From Haliotis asinina (lineage: Eukaryota; Mollusca; Gastropoda; Lepetellida; Haliotidae), in NCBI RefSeq assembly GCF_037392515.1, contig NC_090283.1, positions 30,272,249-30,336,248 on the forward strand: a DNA stretch of 64,000 nt, in the 5' to 3' direction. The translations under genes and the position numbers were made by a program. Every line of letters starts with the position of its first letter. Within the stretch, counting starts at the first letter, position 1. Of this stretch, positions 1-11,100 are shown piece after piece. The notes under the pieces are model-generated. The model was given only the letters and a program-made list of their open reading frames with translations, searched no databases and was not told the DNA's origin.

Positions 1-664
1 TCAGGTTGATCTCCAATATGATACGAGAAATTGTCACAAGGTTGTCATCCGCTATAACGATCCATTTTGCAGTCACTGGATTGCTAGGTTGATTTATTAG
101 CCGTAATATAGACCCACCCCGAATTCCATCCCGAGACACACGACCTTCTGCAAACAATCCCCCAATTACCCGCCACAATGAAATAACGTATACTGCTGCT
201 GGTCAGCCAAGTCTCAGCACAGTCAAGTATTTATATGAGAATATCGAGCTGTGTAAGCTACACAGAGGTTGGTGTAATATATACTCTGTGTTTACGTTGT
301 TGGGCAAATCCAGGACATACGAGGAGATCAGGCCGATACGTCCACAACTAATGTCAATTCGTGTGAGTGGTTCACCAACACTTCTTATCTTCCCGATCAA
401 AAACTTGTCCTTGCTTTCACTGAAGCAACAAAGGTATGGCTGATGGCCGTCTTAATATATATACTGGTTTCTGAACCTAATGACTCGTGTTTGTGGCTAC
501 ACTGTTGAGGAGGTTGATCTATGTCACGGGTATGTTTGCAATACTGTGGTGTGTATCGATCACAAGATTCGAAAAATATTGCCAGCGTTTTTTACAGTGA
601 AGTTATGGGCTTTTGTATTGCCGTTAGTATGTAAGTCACGGTGTACAGGAAAGCACGTTTCGGT

Positions 665-926
665 GAGTGAGTGAGTGAGGCTGTATTTCTGCAAGCTGAA
701 ATCGTATTTTGGAGAAGAGGGCCCACAGTTCTTACACGCGTTAGGACTGTATCAACATCACATTTGTAAACGTTAGTTTCGTGAGTTTAGTTTACGTCAC
801 ACTCAGCACTATTCCATTTATTTGACGGGAGTCTGTAAATAATCGAGTCTGGACCAGACAATCCACTGATCTGCTCCAAAATACGATTTCAGATTGCAGA
901 AATACAACCTCACTCACCCACTCACT
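665..926. mobile_element. Fold-back element with ~52-bp inverted arms
   Basis: 665-716 (gtgagtgagtgagtgaggct...) is nearly perfectly complementary to 875-926 (...cactcacccactcac). The spacer contains a fragment of the abalone dispersed family (gtctgtaaataatcgagt). It appears to have arisen by inversion of the family's GTGAGT-rich end. Confidence 0.65.
785..884 (+). repeat. Dispersed abalone repeat family, fragment inside a fold-back
   Basis: cacactcagcactattcc, gtctgtaaataatcgagtct and accagacaatccactgatc, in the order of the other copies. Confidence 0.8.
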
Positions 927-1667
927 AGGCATTCTGGTACTCTTTGTAACTGAGTCCCATCCGAAACCACAACTTCGGAAACACACTCGACAGTGCGACT
1001 CGGGGATCTAACTCCACTTTACGCGACTTCTGTGAATATTTGTTTTGAGATCTGACAAAGTAGATCAGCACACGTCCCATAACCGTAGCTATGCTGTGAA
1101 TGCATTGTGCATTTACACTTTCTAGACATTTCATCAGGGAAACTGGAATTCATACCCATATCATTGGTTCCTGGTCCATCTAAGGGAAGCAACTCTTACA
1201 CATGATTCTAGCACACTCTGTATAGACAAAAAGAAACAATTTCCGATAATAAATACAATTATTTCTCAGCCAAAGTATACGATTGTGAACACTGTTTAAT
1301 TTTTCCAAGGAGGAACATAAAGATTGCCAAACAGTATGTCACCATACAGATATCATAGCGCAATACATATTTAACAGAGTCTTCCCAGCACAACACTGGC
1401 GGGACATGCTGCAAAACTCACACACTCCATATTATAAGTACAATTCATGTTTTCCCACCAGCGAAAGTCCACAGGGAGAGAAGATATGCTGAACATACGT
1501 CCTGTTATTGTCCCAGCGTGTGAACACACACACTGGAAGCCTAACAACATCGTCCGAATGTATCCTTATTAAAGATTGGGTTTGTATAAAGGGCGGTCTT
1601 GGTTTGAGCTGTATAAGTATGACTGTATCTACTTTGATGAGTCACAGATGTATGTCAGCTGGTGTGT

Positions 1668-1685
1668 GTGTATGTGTGTGTATGC

Positions 1686-1725
<40 letters not shown>

Positions 1726-1740
1726 CTCATCTATCTATCT
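1668..1740. repeat. GT then CT microsatellite
   Basis: (GT)n around 1661-1681 followed by (CT)n from about 1686 to 1720; imperfect CTGT/CTCT continues to about 1900. Confidence 0.9.
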
Positions 1741-2983
1741 GTGTCTGAGCCCGTCTGTCTCCCTTCTGTCTATTCTGGCTGGTTGTCTCTCTGTTGTCGC
1801 CTATCTCTGGTTGTCTCTCTCTGTGCATCTGTCTATGTCTCTCTATGCGTGTTACTCTCTCTCCCTTACTCTGTCTGACTCTGTCTGTCTCTGTCCCTCT
1901 TGCATTACATTCCATCGCCGTTTAGTGTTGGTTTTGTATCAGTTTATTCCACTCTTTTTCAAAAAGAAAACATGCACCACCTCATTGACATGGATGATTT
2001 TCCCACTTTATAACTGGCTGCAGGTTTCAACATGCAAACACCGTGGCGTAGAAGAAATATCTATTCGTGGAACTGTTCTATTTTTACTTATGCAACCATG
2101 ACTAGTTTTCCAAGCAGTGCCCGTACCTGTCTATTCAGCCCTACAGCATGCCCCCCGATACAACACTAATTGTATAAATTATTCAGGTTGCAACAATGAA
2201 GTATGGTGTGGAGATCCTCTGTCGTTTTATGGAGGGGTGTGGAGGTCACACACATTTAAACACTTTCGTATTATAAACTAATACTTGCTGTCGCAGATAA
2301 TTACAAAGTGACGCCGCGTAACGACAGCAAGGGCTCAAGACTCTCTACTTCATAAACACCGAACAGCCTTGACCTTCAGCGTGGATTCTGTTCATTCGTT
2401 ACGCTTGCATCGACCTACTTCAAAACAAAATATACCTGCATTGGTGGTGTGAAAGGGAGAAAACCAAAGTGCGATAATAAAGAATGTTGGTCGCAAGGCT
2501 ACAGGTATTCAAAACCATGGTTGGCGACTAGACGGGAGCGTGTGGTAGGTTCACTGAATGAATATCAGGTGTAGGTGGCGCTTCGCTTGGGAGAGTTCAA
2601 CGTACATTGTGAAAATGCCTAGGGTATTATTCTATTGACCTAGTTCAATAATACCGGTAAATTAGTTGGTTCAGCTTATTGGCATACTATCAGCTGTTCA
2701 TAATCTCACAGGTATCACACAACAGCGTTTAGTTCCCAGCATGTTGTTTACCAATAATAAGTCTGCGTGTGTTAAAACTGCGGACATTTTGAAACAAAGC
2801 CCGACCTTAACGCACTGTTTGCGAGAGAAAACACCCATCTCACCCACTTCCCGCTAATGCCATAGCCATCAATTTTAACAATTTTCAAACTCGTTGAAAA
2901 GTATCTTGGAGTGGGTGGTAGCTTACAGAATTAATCAGACTCCGATCTGATACAGTCTAATTACAACATGCTTAATTACGTCT

Positions 2984-3128
2984 GAGGGGGTAGCGTATAA
3001 AGCGTTCGCTCGTCACGCCGATTCCCAATTGGGGTCAAGTCAGTTTCTGGTGTCCCCCTGTCTGGTGTCTGGTGTAGTGATATTGCTGGAAAACTGGTAA
3101 AAGCGACATAAAACCATAATCACTCACC
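2984..3128 (+). mobile_element. tRNA-like SINE copy (degenerate)
   Basis: Contains agcgttcgctcgtcacgcc, tggtgtccccctg and gatattgctgga, ending ...aaaccataatcactcacc. These are successive parts of the SINE consensus seen elsewhere in this window. Confidence 0.7.
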
Positions 3129-3554
3129 AATTACGTCTGTAGCGAAATGGAGTCATTGTTTAAGGGCGCGCAGGAAAGAATGTCTCTATGAATGAGTTCA
3201 CTCAGCTCAAGTAACTAGTTATTCAAACCGTATTTTATTTGTTTAGAAAAAGATCTATGTATCCATTATCGAGTAGGTAAAAGGTCTGTATATCCATTAT
3301 AGAGTAGGTATTACAACATAAGACGATCGGTCATAACATATTCCTTCACGAATTCCTGCCTAGTGTACCGTGAAAAAGCTCATAATTCGTTCCAGTGTGC
3401 CTGAGTAACTTCTTAAGAGTTCATAGAAATACTTTAACGCCTCACCCGCTTAGTCTCTGCATTAAGCTCAACTACACAAGAATTGTGTAAGCATGTAAAG
3501 TATCTACTTTGACATTCTACAGACATCTGTAAGCCTATAAACATAAACTATTAT

Positions 3555-3830
3555 CTTACCTCGCACATGAATGTCGTTTTCTGATTGGATAAACGCACTT
3601 ACAAAGGAGGTACATTTGCAATGTACCCCGCTGCGAATGGCAACTCACTCGGTTCTTCCTGGTAGTACTTCTTCATCTCGAATAACATTGAATCATGCAT
3701 GATGCACGGGAAATACCGATGTCTTACGAATGCAAAATTGATTGAAGGGAGATAATTCGAAATTTGTTTTTTCTTGCGTCGTCTTCAAAATCTCGCGATA
3801 GCTACGAAAAGGTTTGCCACGCATTCCATT
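3555..3830 (+). repeat. Dispersed repeat, pair member 1
   Basis: Its segment aatgtcgttttctgattgg and the following ~200 bases correspond in reverse complement to 16955-17205 (ccaatcagaaaacgacattt). The family is unknown to me. Confidence 0.65.
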
Positions 3831-5180
3831 AAATAAATTTTGACAAAATGTTCAAAGGTAGTCCCTGTGAATATTAAGAAGGGGAATTATACCACGGCGA
3901 TTTTACTAAGGCAACACATAAGACAGTAAGACAAAAACAGGTTGGCTGAAGTGTACGATCCGCCACCCATGGATGAAACAGTTCAAAATAAATATTGAAG
4001 TCTTCGGTAAGATAAATACGTTGTTCACTCGTCTGTCGGGACCCATGGGTTCATGTACCCACGGTTTTTTGTTTGTTTGTTTGTTTTGTTTGTTTGTTTC
4101 TTTTTTGTTTGTTTTTTATTTTTATTTTATATTTTTTTATTTATTTTTTATGTACAACTACACAAAAATTATGTAAGCGCGTAAATTATCTATTCATCGA
4201 TTCATTACGTCTGTAGATAATGATCAAACTACTGCAATTCCATACCTGTCTGATTACACCCAAAATGCATTTAATAATAGCAACGATAATAACGCATTGC
4301 CTCTAAGACCAGACCACAGACCGTCGGTAACGGTTACGCTGATAACAGAATACATGCATGGATAAGACAACACGATAACTATGGGTCACATAATGCATTA
4401 TTCATAGATGTGTGTTTTATATTAATATAATGTTGGTGTACAATGGAGGCGTGATTTGGAGCTTAGTCTCGTTAATGATGTCGCGCCTTAACGGCTCTGT
4501 GTTTACAGGACGGAATGTTTAAAAAGAGAGGGACTTACGTTACGTTACAATTACGTTATACAAGCACGGTGTATCGGTATTATGTGTAGTGTGTGCATAT
4601 TAAAGCAATTCCCGCTCGGCTGTGGAGTCGGAGTCGTTTATAACCTAAATGATCTGATATTAATAGCGAACTATGTAAGGCATATTTATTGTATATTGAG
4701 CAACGATGTTTTACTCATTTAATATGTTTATGGGAGATATTTTGCCGAGACAACACTGAAGCCACTGCCAATTTCAAATAAACCGAGCAGCAAAAATAAA
4801 GTATAGTAAGTTAGCATGCATCTGAAACAGAACCAACTATTAGGTTTGATTAGATCTGCTGTTGCCTCAGGAAATACTTCGGTCAGAGATAAAATTGCAA
4901 TCGCATAACCGGACCATGTTAAAATATTTTCTGAATTTCTAAGATAAGATGCCCATGAACACATCGGCAGTTAATAATTTTAATAATATTAATTGTAATT
5001 TTAATAATAATGTTGATATTTAAGTTCGTGTTTAGTTCGTGTTTTAAAAAGATATATACACCGTTCGTTTGTTTGGTTGGGTTTTTTGGAGTTTTTTGTT
5101 TTGTTTTGTTTTGTTGTTTTTTTGTTGAGTCAGCTAAGACATATATATATAGTGTCTTTTGTTGGTGAATCTGTCATTTT

Positions 5181-5368
5181 GCAACAAATGTTATATTTGG
5201 GATTTCCCTTTCTTAGTAAAGTACAAATTCTAGTACTTTTAGCGGCGATTAGATGCCTGACTCTGCGGGTGCGGGTGAGGGTTCGAATCCCGGATGAGAC
5301 TCAACCAAAAGAGTACTAGAATTTGTACTTTACTAAGAAAGTGAAATCCCAAATATGACATTTGTTGC
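5181..5368. mobile_element. Fold-back derivative of a tRNA-like SINE
   Basis: Arms 5181-5240 and 5307-5368 are about 60 bp and nearly perfect inverted copies (gcaacaaatgt...agtactttt). The 66-bp centre has a tRNA B-box-like ggttcgaatccc. The right arm plus centre match the SINE at 40569-40836, so the left arm is an inverted copy of that SINE's tail. Confidence 0.75.
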
Positions 5369-6081
5369 ATCTTGACCACTTTCTCAATGGCATTGTGTAA
5401 TCAATCTGATATATTGTTTTATGGGCATTCGTTTCGCGCACATTAGCAAACACTGTATTACAAATAGTAGTTGAAAGAAAACACCCTCGAAACACTACGG
5501 AAACAGTTCCTTTAAAGTTAACATTCACTTCAAGGTGCATGTATGTCCCATTCTTCAGGCAGGAGTGGATGCTCTAGCAGGTAGTGTGTGTACTTGAATA
5601 CATTGTTTAAATAGCGACGTTTAATAGGTAACTGAATAATTACCAATGCAATAGTTAGATCTAAAGATGAGAAGCAGTTGCACCTAAATGTTGTCAGGAA
5701 TGCATTAAGTAGCAATGTTTTCTGTGCCGGAGACGTACCTCCTTCAGTGAGGGGGACTCCAGACGGATGTTGTCATATGAAACTTCGGAACAGCAAATAT
5801 GTACATATATATTATGAGTGTGTCCGAAAGAATGTTTGCATGGCTGTACCAACAGAGATAGGATGTGGAATGTTTTCGTCAAGCAAACATTTATTGTTTG
5901 ACACAAGCTTTAAATTTGGTATGAGCGTATTGGTGGCGTGTTTCTGTACTTCCATTTACGATAACTTTCTTCCGTTGACATCTGCAGTAACTACTTGGCG
6001 GTGATGTAGTGGTTGCTGCTGCATACTGTGACTTTAAAACGTTCACAAAATAATGCCAGTAGTCTTGTACTTGATATTTAG

Positions 6082-6235
6082 GACGGTTGGGTAGCCTTGT
6101 GGTTAAAGCGTTTGCGTTACACTGAAGGTCCGAGTTCGATTCACAATATGGGTACAATGTGTGAGAACAATTTCTGGCGTTCCTCGCTCTGGAATATTGA
6201 TATGAGCGGCGTAAAACCACGCTCACTCACTCACA
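6082..6235 (+). mobile_element. tRNA-like SINE copy
   Basis: gggtagccttgtggttaaag (A-box-like), gagttcgattc (B-box-like), atgggtacaatgtgtg, then a tail with gcggcgtaaaaccacgctca. Confidence 0.82.
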
Positions 6236-7043
6236 CACATGATATTTCCACCTTTGAAACATTCTGTAACAATAATCGGGAAACGTCAAGACGGAGAAAG
6301 TTAGAAAGCCATGATACGAGACTTGGGTAACGTCAGTACAGATGACAGCTTTTGCTTTTCTTAAGCTTGACTTGGGACCAAGCTCCATTCTATAATCTGA
6401 ATGCAGAATAGAATAAGGTAGGTCAAGCGACGAAGATTTATGGGTTCAACGTGTAGTTTAACGATTTAGCATTAACCGTTATGCGTAAATTACAACTGTT
6501 AAACAACACATGGCCAGCTGATATAGGTCATCATGACAGTGTGGACCACATGACTAGTTTACCGAAGTAAAGAACGCCACCATATGTGGCTGCTGACTGT
6601 CAAAGTGGTTTGATAAGTGGGTGCACAATATAGCGACAGGGCTAATTCCACATCCATAAAAAATCTCCGCAAAAGCCAAAATCCACTGTATGATTCCGAC
6701 TCTGCCATGTGTCCATGAATCATTTTAGTGCTCCCGGATAGGTGTGCAGTCGTAGCAGGTGCCAGTAGTCATAAACACATGCAAAGACTAGTCAATTACT
6801 CATCTGAAACAAAACACTGGAAAGCTTGGTACAACGCAAAGTAAAGACAGACAGTGTGATTACAGCATATCAAAATAGCATTTCAGATATCAATCTCCTC
6901 AGAGAGCTGGTCAATGCCTTAGGGCTTTGCTCTTTGTTGTTGACATAAGACCTATAAAATCTAAATTTTGATCTATCCGTCTTTTTGGATGCAGATGATA
7001 GTATAGGGTAACAACATCTCTCTACTTGAATTACTGCGATGAG

Positions 7044-7199
7044 GGGCGGTGGAGTAGCCTGGTGGTTGAAGTGGTCGCTCCTCAAACCGGACACCCGGGT
7101 TCGATTCCCAACATGCATACATTGTGCGAAGCCCAGTTCTTGTGTCTCCCGTCGTCATGTAGCTGGAATATTTCTGAAAACTGAACTCACTCAGTCACT
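7044..7199 (+). mobile_element. tRNA-like SINE copy
   Basis: gtagcctggtggttgaag, acccgggttcgattccc, cattgtgcgaagcccag and a ctggaatat tail ending in CTCACTCAGTCAC. Confidence 0.82.
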
Positions 7200-7912
7200 G
7201 AGGACAGCTGTAATATAAAGTGATATTCATTCTAGATCAAACAGGGAGTAATGCAGTAACCTGTTTTAACTGAGGATGACTATTATTCTGCATTACTGTG
7301 TCACATATACGTCAAACTGGGAATTGTCCTTCTGCTGTATGCCATTAATATTTATTGAAAGATTAACGGTACCTTGACACCCAGAGTGAAATGCTTCAAT
7401 TTGTAAAACAAGCATTCTACACACGCAATGGCTGATGTTGAACTGAATTAAGAATTCCAACCACACACACACACAATACAGCGCCACTCTGTCTCTCTGT
7501 GTCTCTCTCAACCTCTCTCTCTCCCTCTTTCTCTCTCTCTCAGTATGTCTCTCTCTGTCGCACGCAACGAACTTACGTCACATATGCTTAACTACTTAAA
7601 CAAACATGCACGTACCCGTGCACAGATGCAGACACGAGGAAAGGCACACTCCCAAGATTGCATATGCTATATTGCAATCATGCGCACGTATACCGCATAT
7701 GTATGTCTACCACCAGATAACTAAAACTCAAAAACCCAGCTACACAGGCTGACAGAAAAAAAGAGTCACAGTCAGTTTCTTCGCGCTGCAACTCAAATCT
7801 TTACACTACATATCAGCCTTACTCCAATCGAACTGTTAACATGTAAATCTTCATTCTTTGGAAGCACGTATTGTTTTGACTCTGCAATAATACTGTTGTC
7901 TGTCGTTTTCAG

Positions 7913-8102
7913 ACAGTGCCGTGGTAACTGAGGGCAACGTGAAGCTCCTGCTGGGCCTGATATGGCAGGTGATTCTAAGGTATCAAGTTGGACTGTCAGC
8001 CGTGCAACATCGGCAGTGGATTCTCAAATGGATACAGGCAGTGATACCGCAGTACCGGGTTAGGAACTTTACCACAGACTGGAATGACGGCCTGGCATTA
8101 CA
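7913..8102 (+). CDS. jbug: Filamin exon: end of CH1 and start of CH2
   Basis: The acceptor is 'cgttttcag' and the donor is ACA|GTGAGT. It encodes SAVVTEGNVKLLLGLIW..., the classic end of the first filamin CH domain, then the WIQAVIPQYRVRNFTTDWNDGLAL start of the second. It enters in phase 1 and leaves in phase 2. The downstream intron opens with arrays that carry copies of this donor. Confidence 0.9.
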
Positions 8103-11100
8103 GTGAGTTGATGTACCAGTGAGACGATTTGTACCTCGGTACACCTAGATGTGACACACCTTCATACACCTAGATGTGATACACCTTCATACACCTAGAT
8201 GTGATACACCTTCATACACCTAGCTATGACACACCTTCATACACCTAGATGTGACAAACCTTCATACACCTAGATGTGACACACCTTCATACACCTAGAT
8301 GTGATACACCTTCATACACCTAGATGTGATACACCTTCATACACCTAGATGTGATACACCTCGATACACCTAGCTATGACACACCTTCATTCATCTAGAT
8401 GTGACACACCTTCATACACCTAGATGTGATACACCTTCATACACCTAGATGTGACACACCTTCATACACCTAGATGTGACACACCTTCATACACCTAGAT
8501 GTGATACACCTTCATACACCTAGATGTGACACACCTTCATACACCTAGATGTGATACACCTTCATACACCTAGATGTGATACACCTTCATACACCTAGAT
8601 GTGACACACCTTCATACACCTAGATGTGATACACCTTCATACACCTAGATGTGACACACCTTCATACACCTAGATGTGACACACCTTCATACACCTAGAT
8701 GTGATACACCTTCATACACCTAGCTATGACACACCTTCATACACCTAGATGTGACACACCTTCATACACCTAGATGTGACACACCTTCATACACCTAGAT
8801 GTGATACACCTTCATACACCTAGATGTGACACACTTTCATACACCTAGATGTGACACACCTTCATACACCTAGATGTGACACACCTTCATACACCTAGAT
8901 GTGATACACCTTCATACACCTAGATGTGACACACCTTCATACACCTAGATGTGATACACCTTCATACACCTAGATGTGACACACCTTCATACACCTAGAT
9001 GTGACACACCTTCATACACCTAGATGTGACACACCTTCATACACCTAGATGTGACACACCTTGATGCACCTAGATGTGATACACCTCGATACACCTAGCT
9101 GTGACACACCTTCATACACCTAGATGTGACACACCTTCATACACCTAGATGTGATACACCTTCATACACCTAGATGTGATACACCTAGATACGATACACC
9201 TTGATACACTTAGATGTAATAAACCTTGATACAGCCAGATGTGATACACTTTGATACACCTATACGTAGTGAGGTGGTACAATGAGGTGGCTTGTACCTT
9301 GATACACCCGGATGTAACACACCTTGATACACCTAGGTGTAGTGAGGTGGTACAGTAAGTTGACGTACCAGAGAAATGATCTGTACCGTGATACACCAAG
9401 ATATAATACTCCTTGTTACACCTAGATATGATATACCTTGATACCTCTAGATGTAATGAGGGGGCACAGTGAGATCATGTACCAGTGAAATGATTTGTAT
9501 CTTGATACACCTACATGTGATACAACTTGATACCACTAGATGTGGTACACCTCGATACACCTAGATGTCGTGAGTGAGTTGATGCATCACGATGTACTGA
9601 GATGAGCTGATACACCTTGATGCACTGAGGGGTTACAGTGGGATGACCCACCTTCATGTACTGAGGTGGTACAGTGAGTTGATACACCTTCGTGTACTGA
9701 AGTGGTACAGTGCGTTGACCCACCTTCGTGTACTGAAGTGGTACAGTGAGTTGATACATCTTCGTGTACTGAGGTGGTACAGTGAGTTGATACACCTTCG
9801 TGTACTGAAGTGGTACAGTGCGTTGACCCACCTTCGTGTACTGAGGTGGTACAGTGAGTTGATACACCTTCGTGCACTGAGGTGGTACAGTGAGTTGATA
9901 CACCTTCGTGTACTGAAGTGGTACAGTGCGTTGACCCACCTTCGTGTACTGAGGTGGTACAGTGAGTTGATACACCTTCGTGTACTGAAGTGGTACAGTG
10001 AGTTGATACACCTTCGTGTACTGAAGTGGTACAGTGAGTTGATACAGCTTCATGTATTGAGATGGTACAGTGAGTTGATACAGCTTCGTGTATTGAGGTG
10101 GTACAGTGAGATGTACAACCGCGGTATTGCGAGATGATACATTGTCGCTGAATGCACTTTCTGAGATCACTCCATCATTTCGTGTTGCGTTCAGACAACA
10201 ATCTGTACAATTACATGACATTTATCATAGGTAGAACATTTTCCAGCAACTAGCATCCGAATTTGCAGGCCAGATGGGTTCTTAAAATATCTAGGAACTC
10301 ATTTTAGGCGTACGAAACGGTGTTTATAAAGGCACATAAGTATCAGTGAACTGACACACAGCCTCGACATATCGTAAGACTTCATTCTCTCAAAACCTTT
10401 TCTTGCAGTGCACTGTTGGAATTCTGCAAGCCTGGGATCTGCCCCAACTGGCATCACCTAAACAGAGACAACAAGTAAGTACCGTGTATGACAACAAGTA
10501 AGTATCCAGTAGGACAACAAGATCGACAACAAGTAAGTACCGTGTATGACAACAAGTAAGTACCGTGTATGACAACAAGTAAGTACCGTGTATGACAACA
10601 AGTAAGTATCCAGTAGGACAACAAGATCGACAACAAGTAAGTACCGTGTATGACAACAAGTAAGTACCGTGTATGACAACAAGTAAGTACCGTGTATGAC
10701 AACAAGTAAGTATCCAGTAGGACAACAAGATCGACAACAAGTAAGTACCGTGTATGACAACAAGTAAGTACCGTGTATGACAACAAGTAAGTACCGTGTA
10801 TGACAACAAGTAAGCGCTGACAACAGCTAAAGACAACGAGCAAGTACCGAGTAGGACAAGTGAGTGCCGACAGTAAGTACCGTGCAAGACAACAAATAGG
10901 ACAACAAATAAGACGACAAGTAAGTACCGTGTAAGACAACAAATAAGTACAGAGCAACATAATCTGATCCCTGGTAACCTCCGGGTTTTATTTGGCCATC
11001 AGCAACTCTCACAACCCTCGAGAAGGCTTACAGAACAGGGAGTTATCGTGACTTACTAACATGGCGTTCCATTGGAATTATGTCACACGATCATCAGCTA

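Larger units (their letters stand above)
1..7912. other. jbug: Repeat-rich stretch without recognisable exons
   Basis: No frame resembling CH1 of filamin or any other protein is visible on either strand. Because the first exon at 7913 starts inside CH1, this is probably one long upstream filamin intron. It holds SINE copies, two fold-back elements, a CT microsatellite (about 1688-1722) and T-rich tracts (4066-4170, 5093-5125). Confidence 0.55.

Noticed and set aside
480..674. Candidate CH1 exon of filamin
   Set aside because: The translation shows no CH signature (no W...K...Q.R or DL.DGL.L); no splice sites in matching phase.
1508..2101. 197-codon + strand frame
   Set aside because: Driven by the GT/CT microsatellite (SLSLSLSL). 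No splice context, codon bias or similarity.
5279..5300. Possible tRNA gene near ggttcgaatcccgg
   Set aside because: No acceptor stem or complete cloverleaf, and the same sequence is part of the SINE at 40569-40836.
6082..6150. tRNA gene suggested by A- and B-box-like motifs
   Set aside because: The sequence recurs many times with a common non-tRNA tail, so it is a SINE head, not a functional tRNA.
5678..6226. Frames of about 110 codons on both strands
   Set aside because: No codon bias or similarity, and the right part runs into a SINE copy.
9511..10221. Long open frames on both strands (VPPQYTKVYQLT-like repeats)
   Set aside because: They are translations of the 36-bp minisatellite, whose length is divisible by three. 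They overlap a filamin intron and have no non-repeat sequence resembling a protein.
10390..10960. Three minus-strand frames of TRYLLVVIHGTYLLS repeats
   Set aside because: Frame-shifted readings of the 23-bp array. Three frames stay open because the unit lacks stops on that strand; the + strand origin from the splice donor explains the sequence.
8146..10960. CRISPR-like regularly spaced repeats
   Set aside because: The units are directly tandem without unique spacers, in an intron of a eukaryotic gene.
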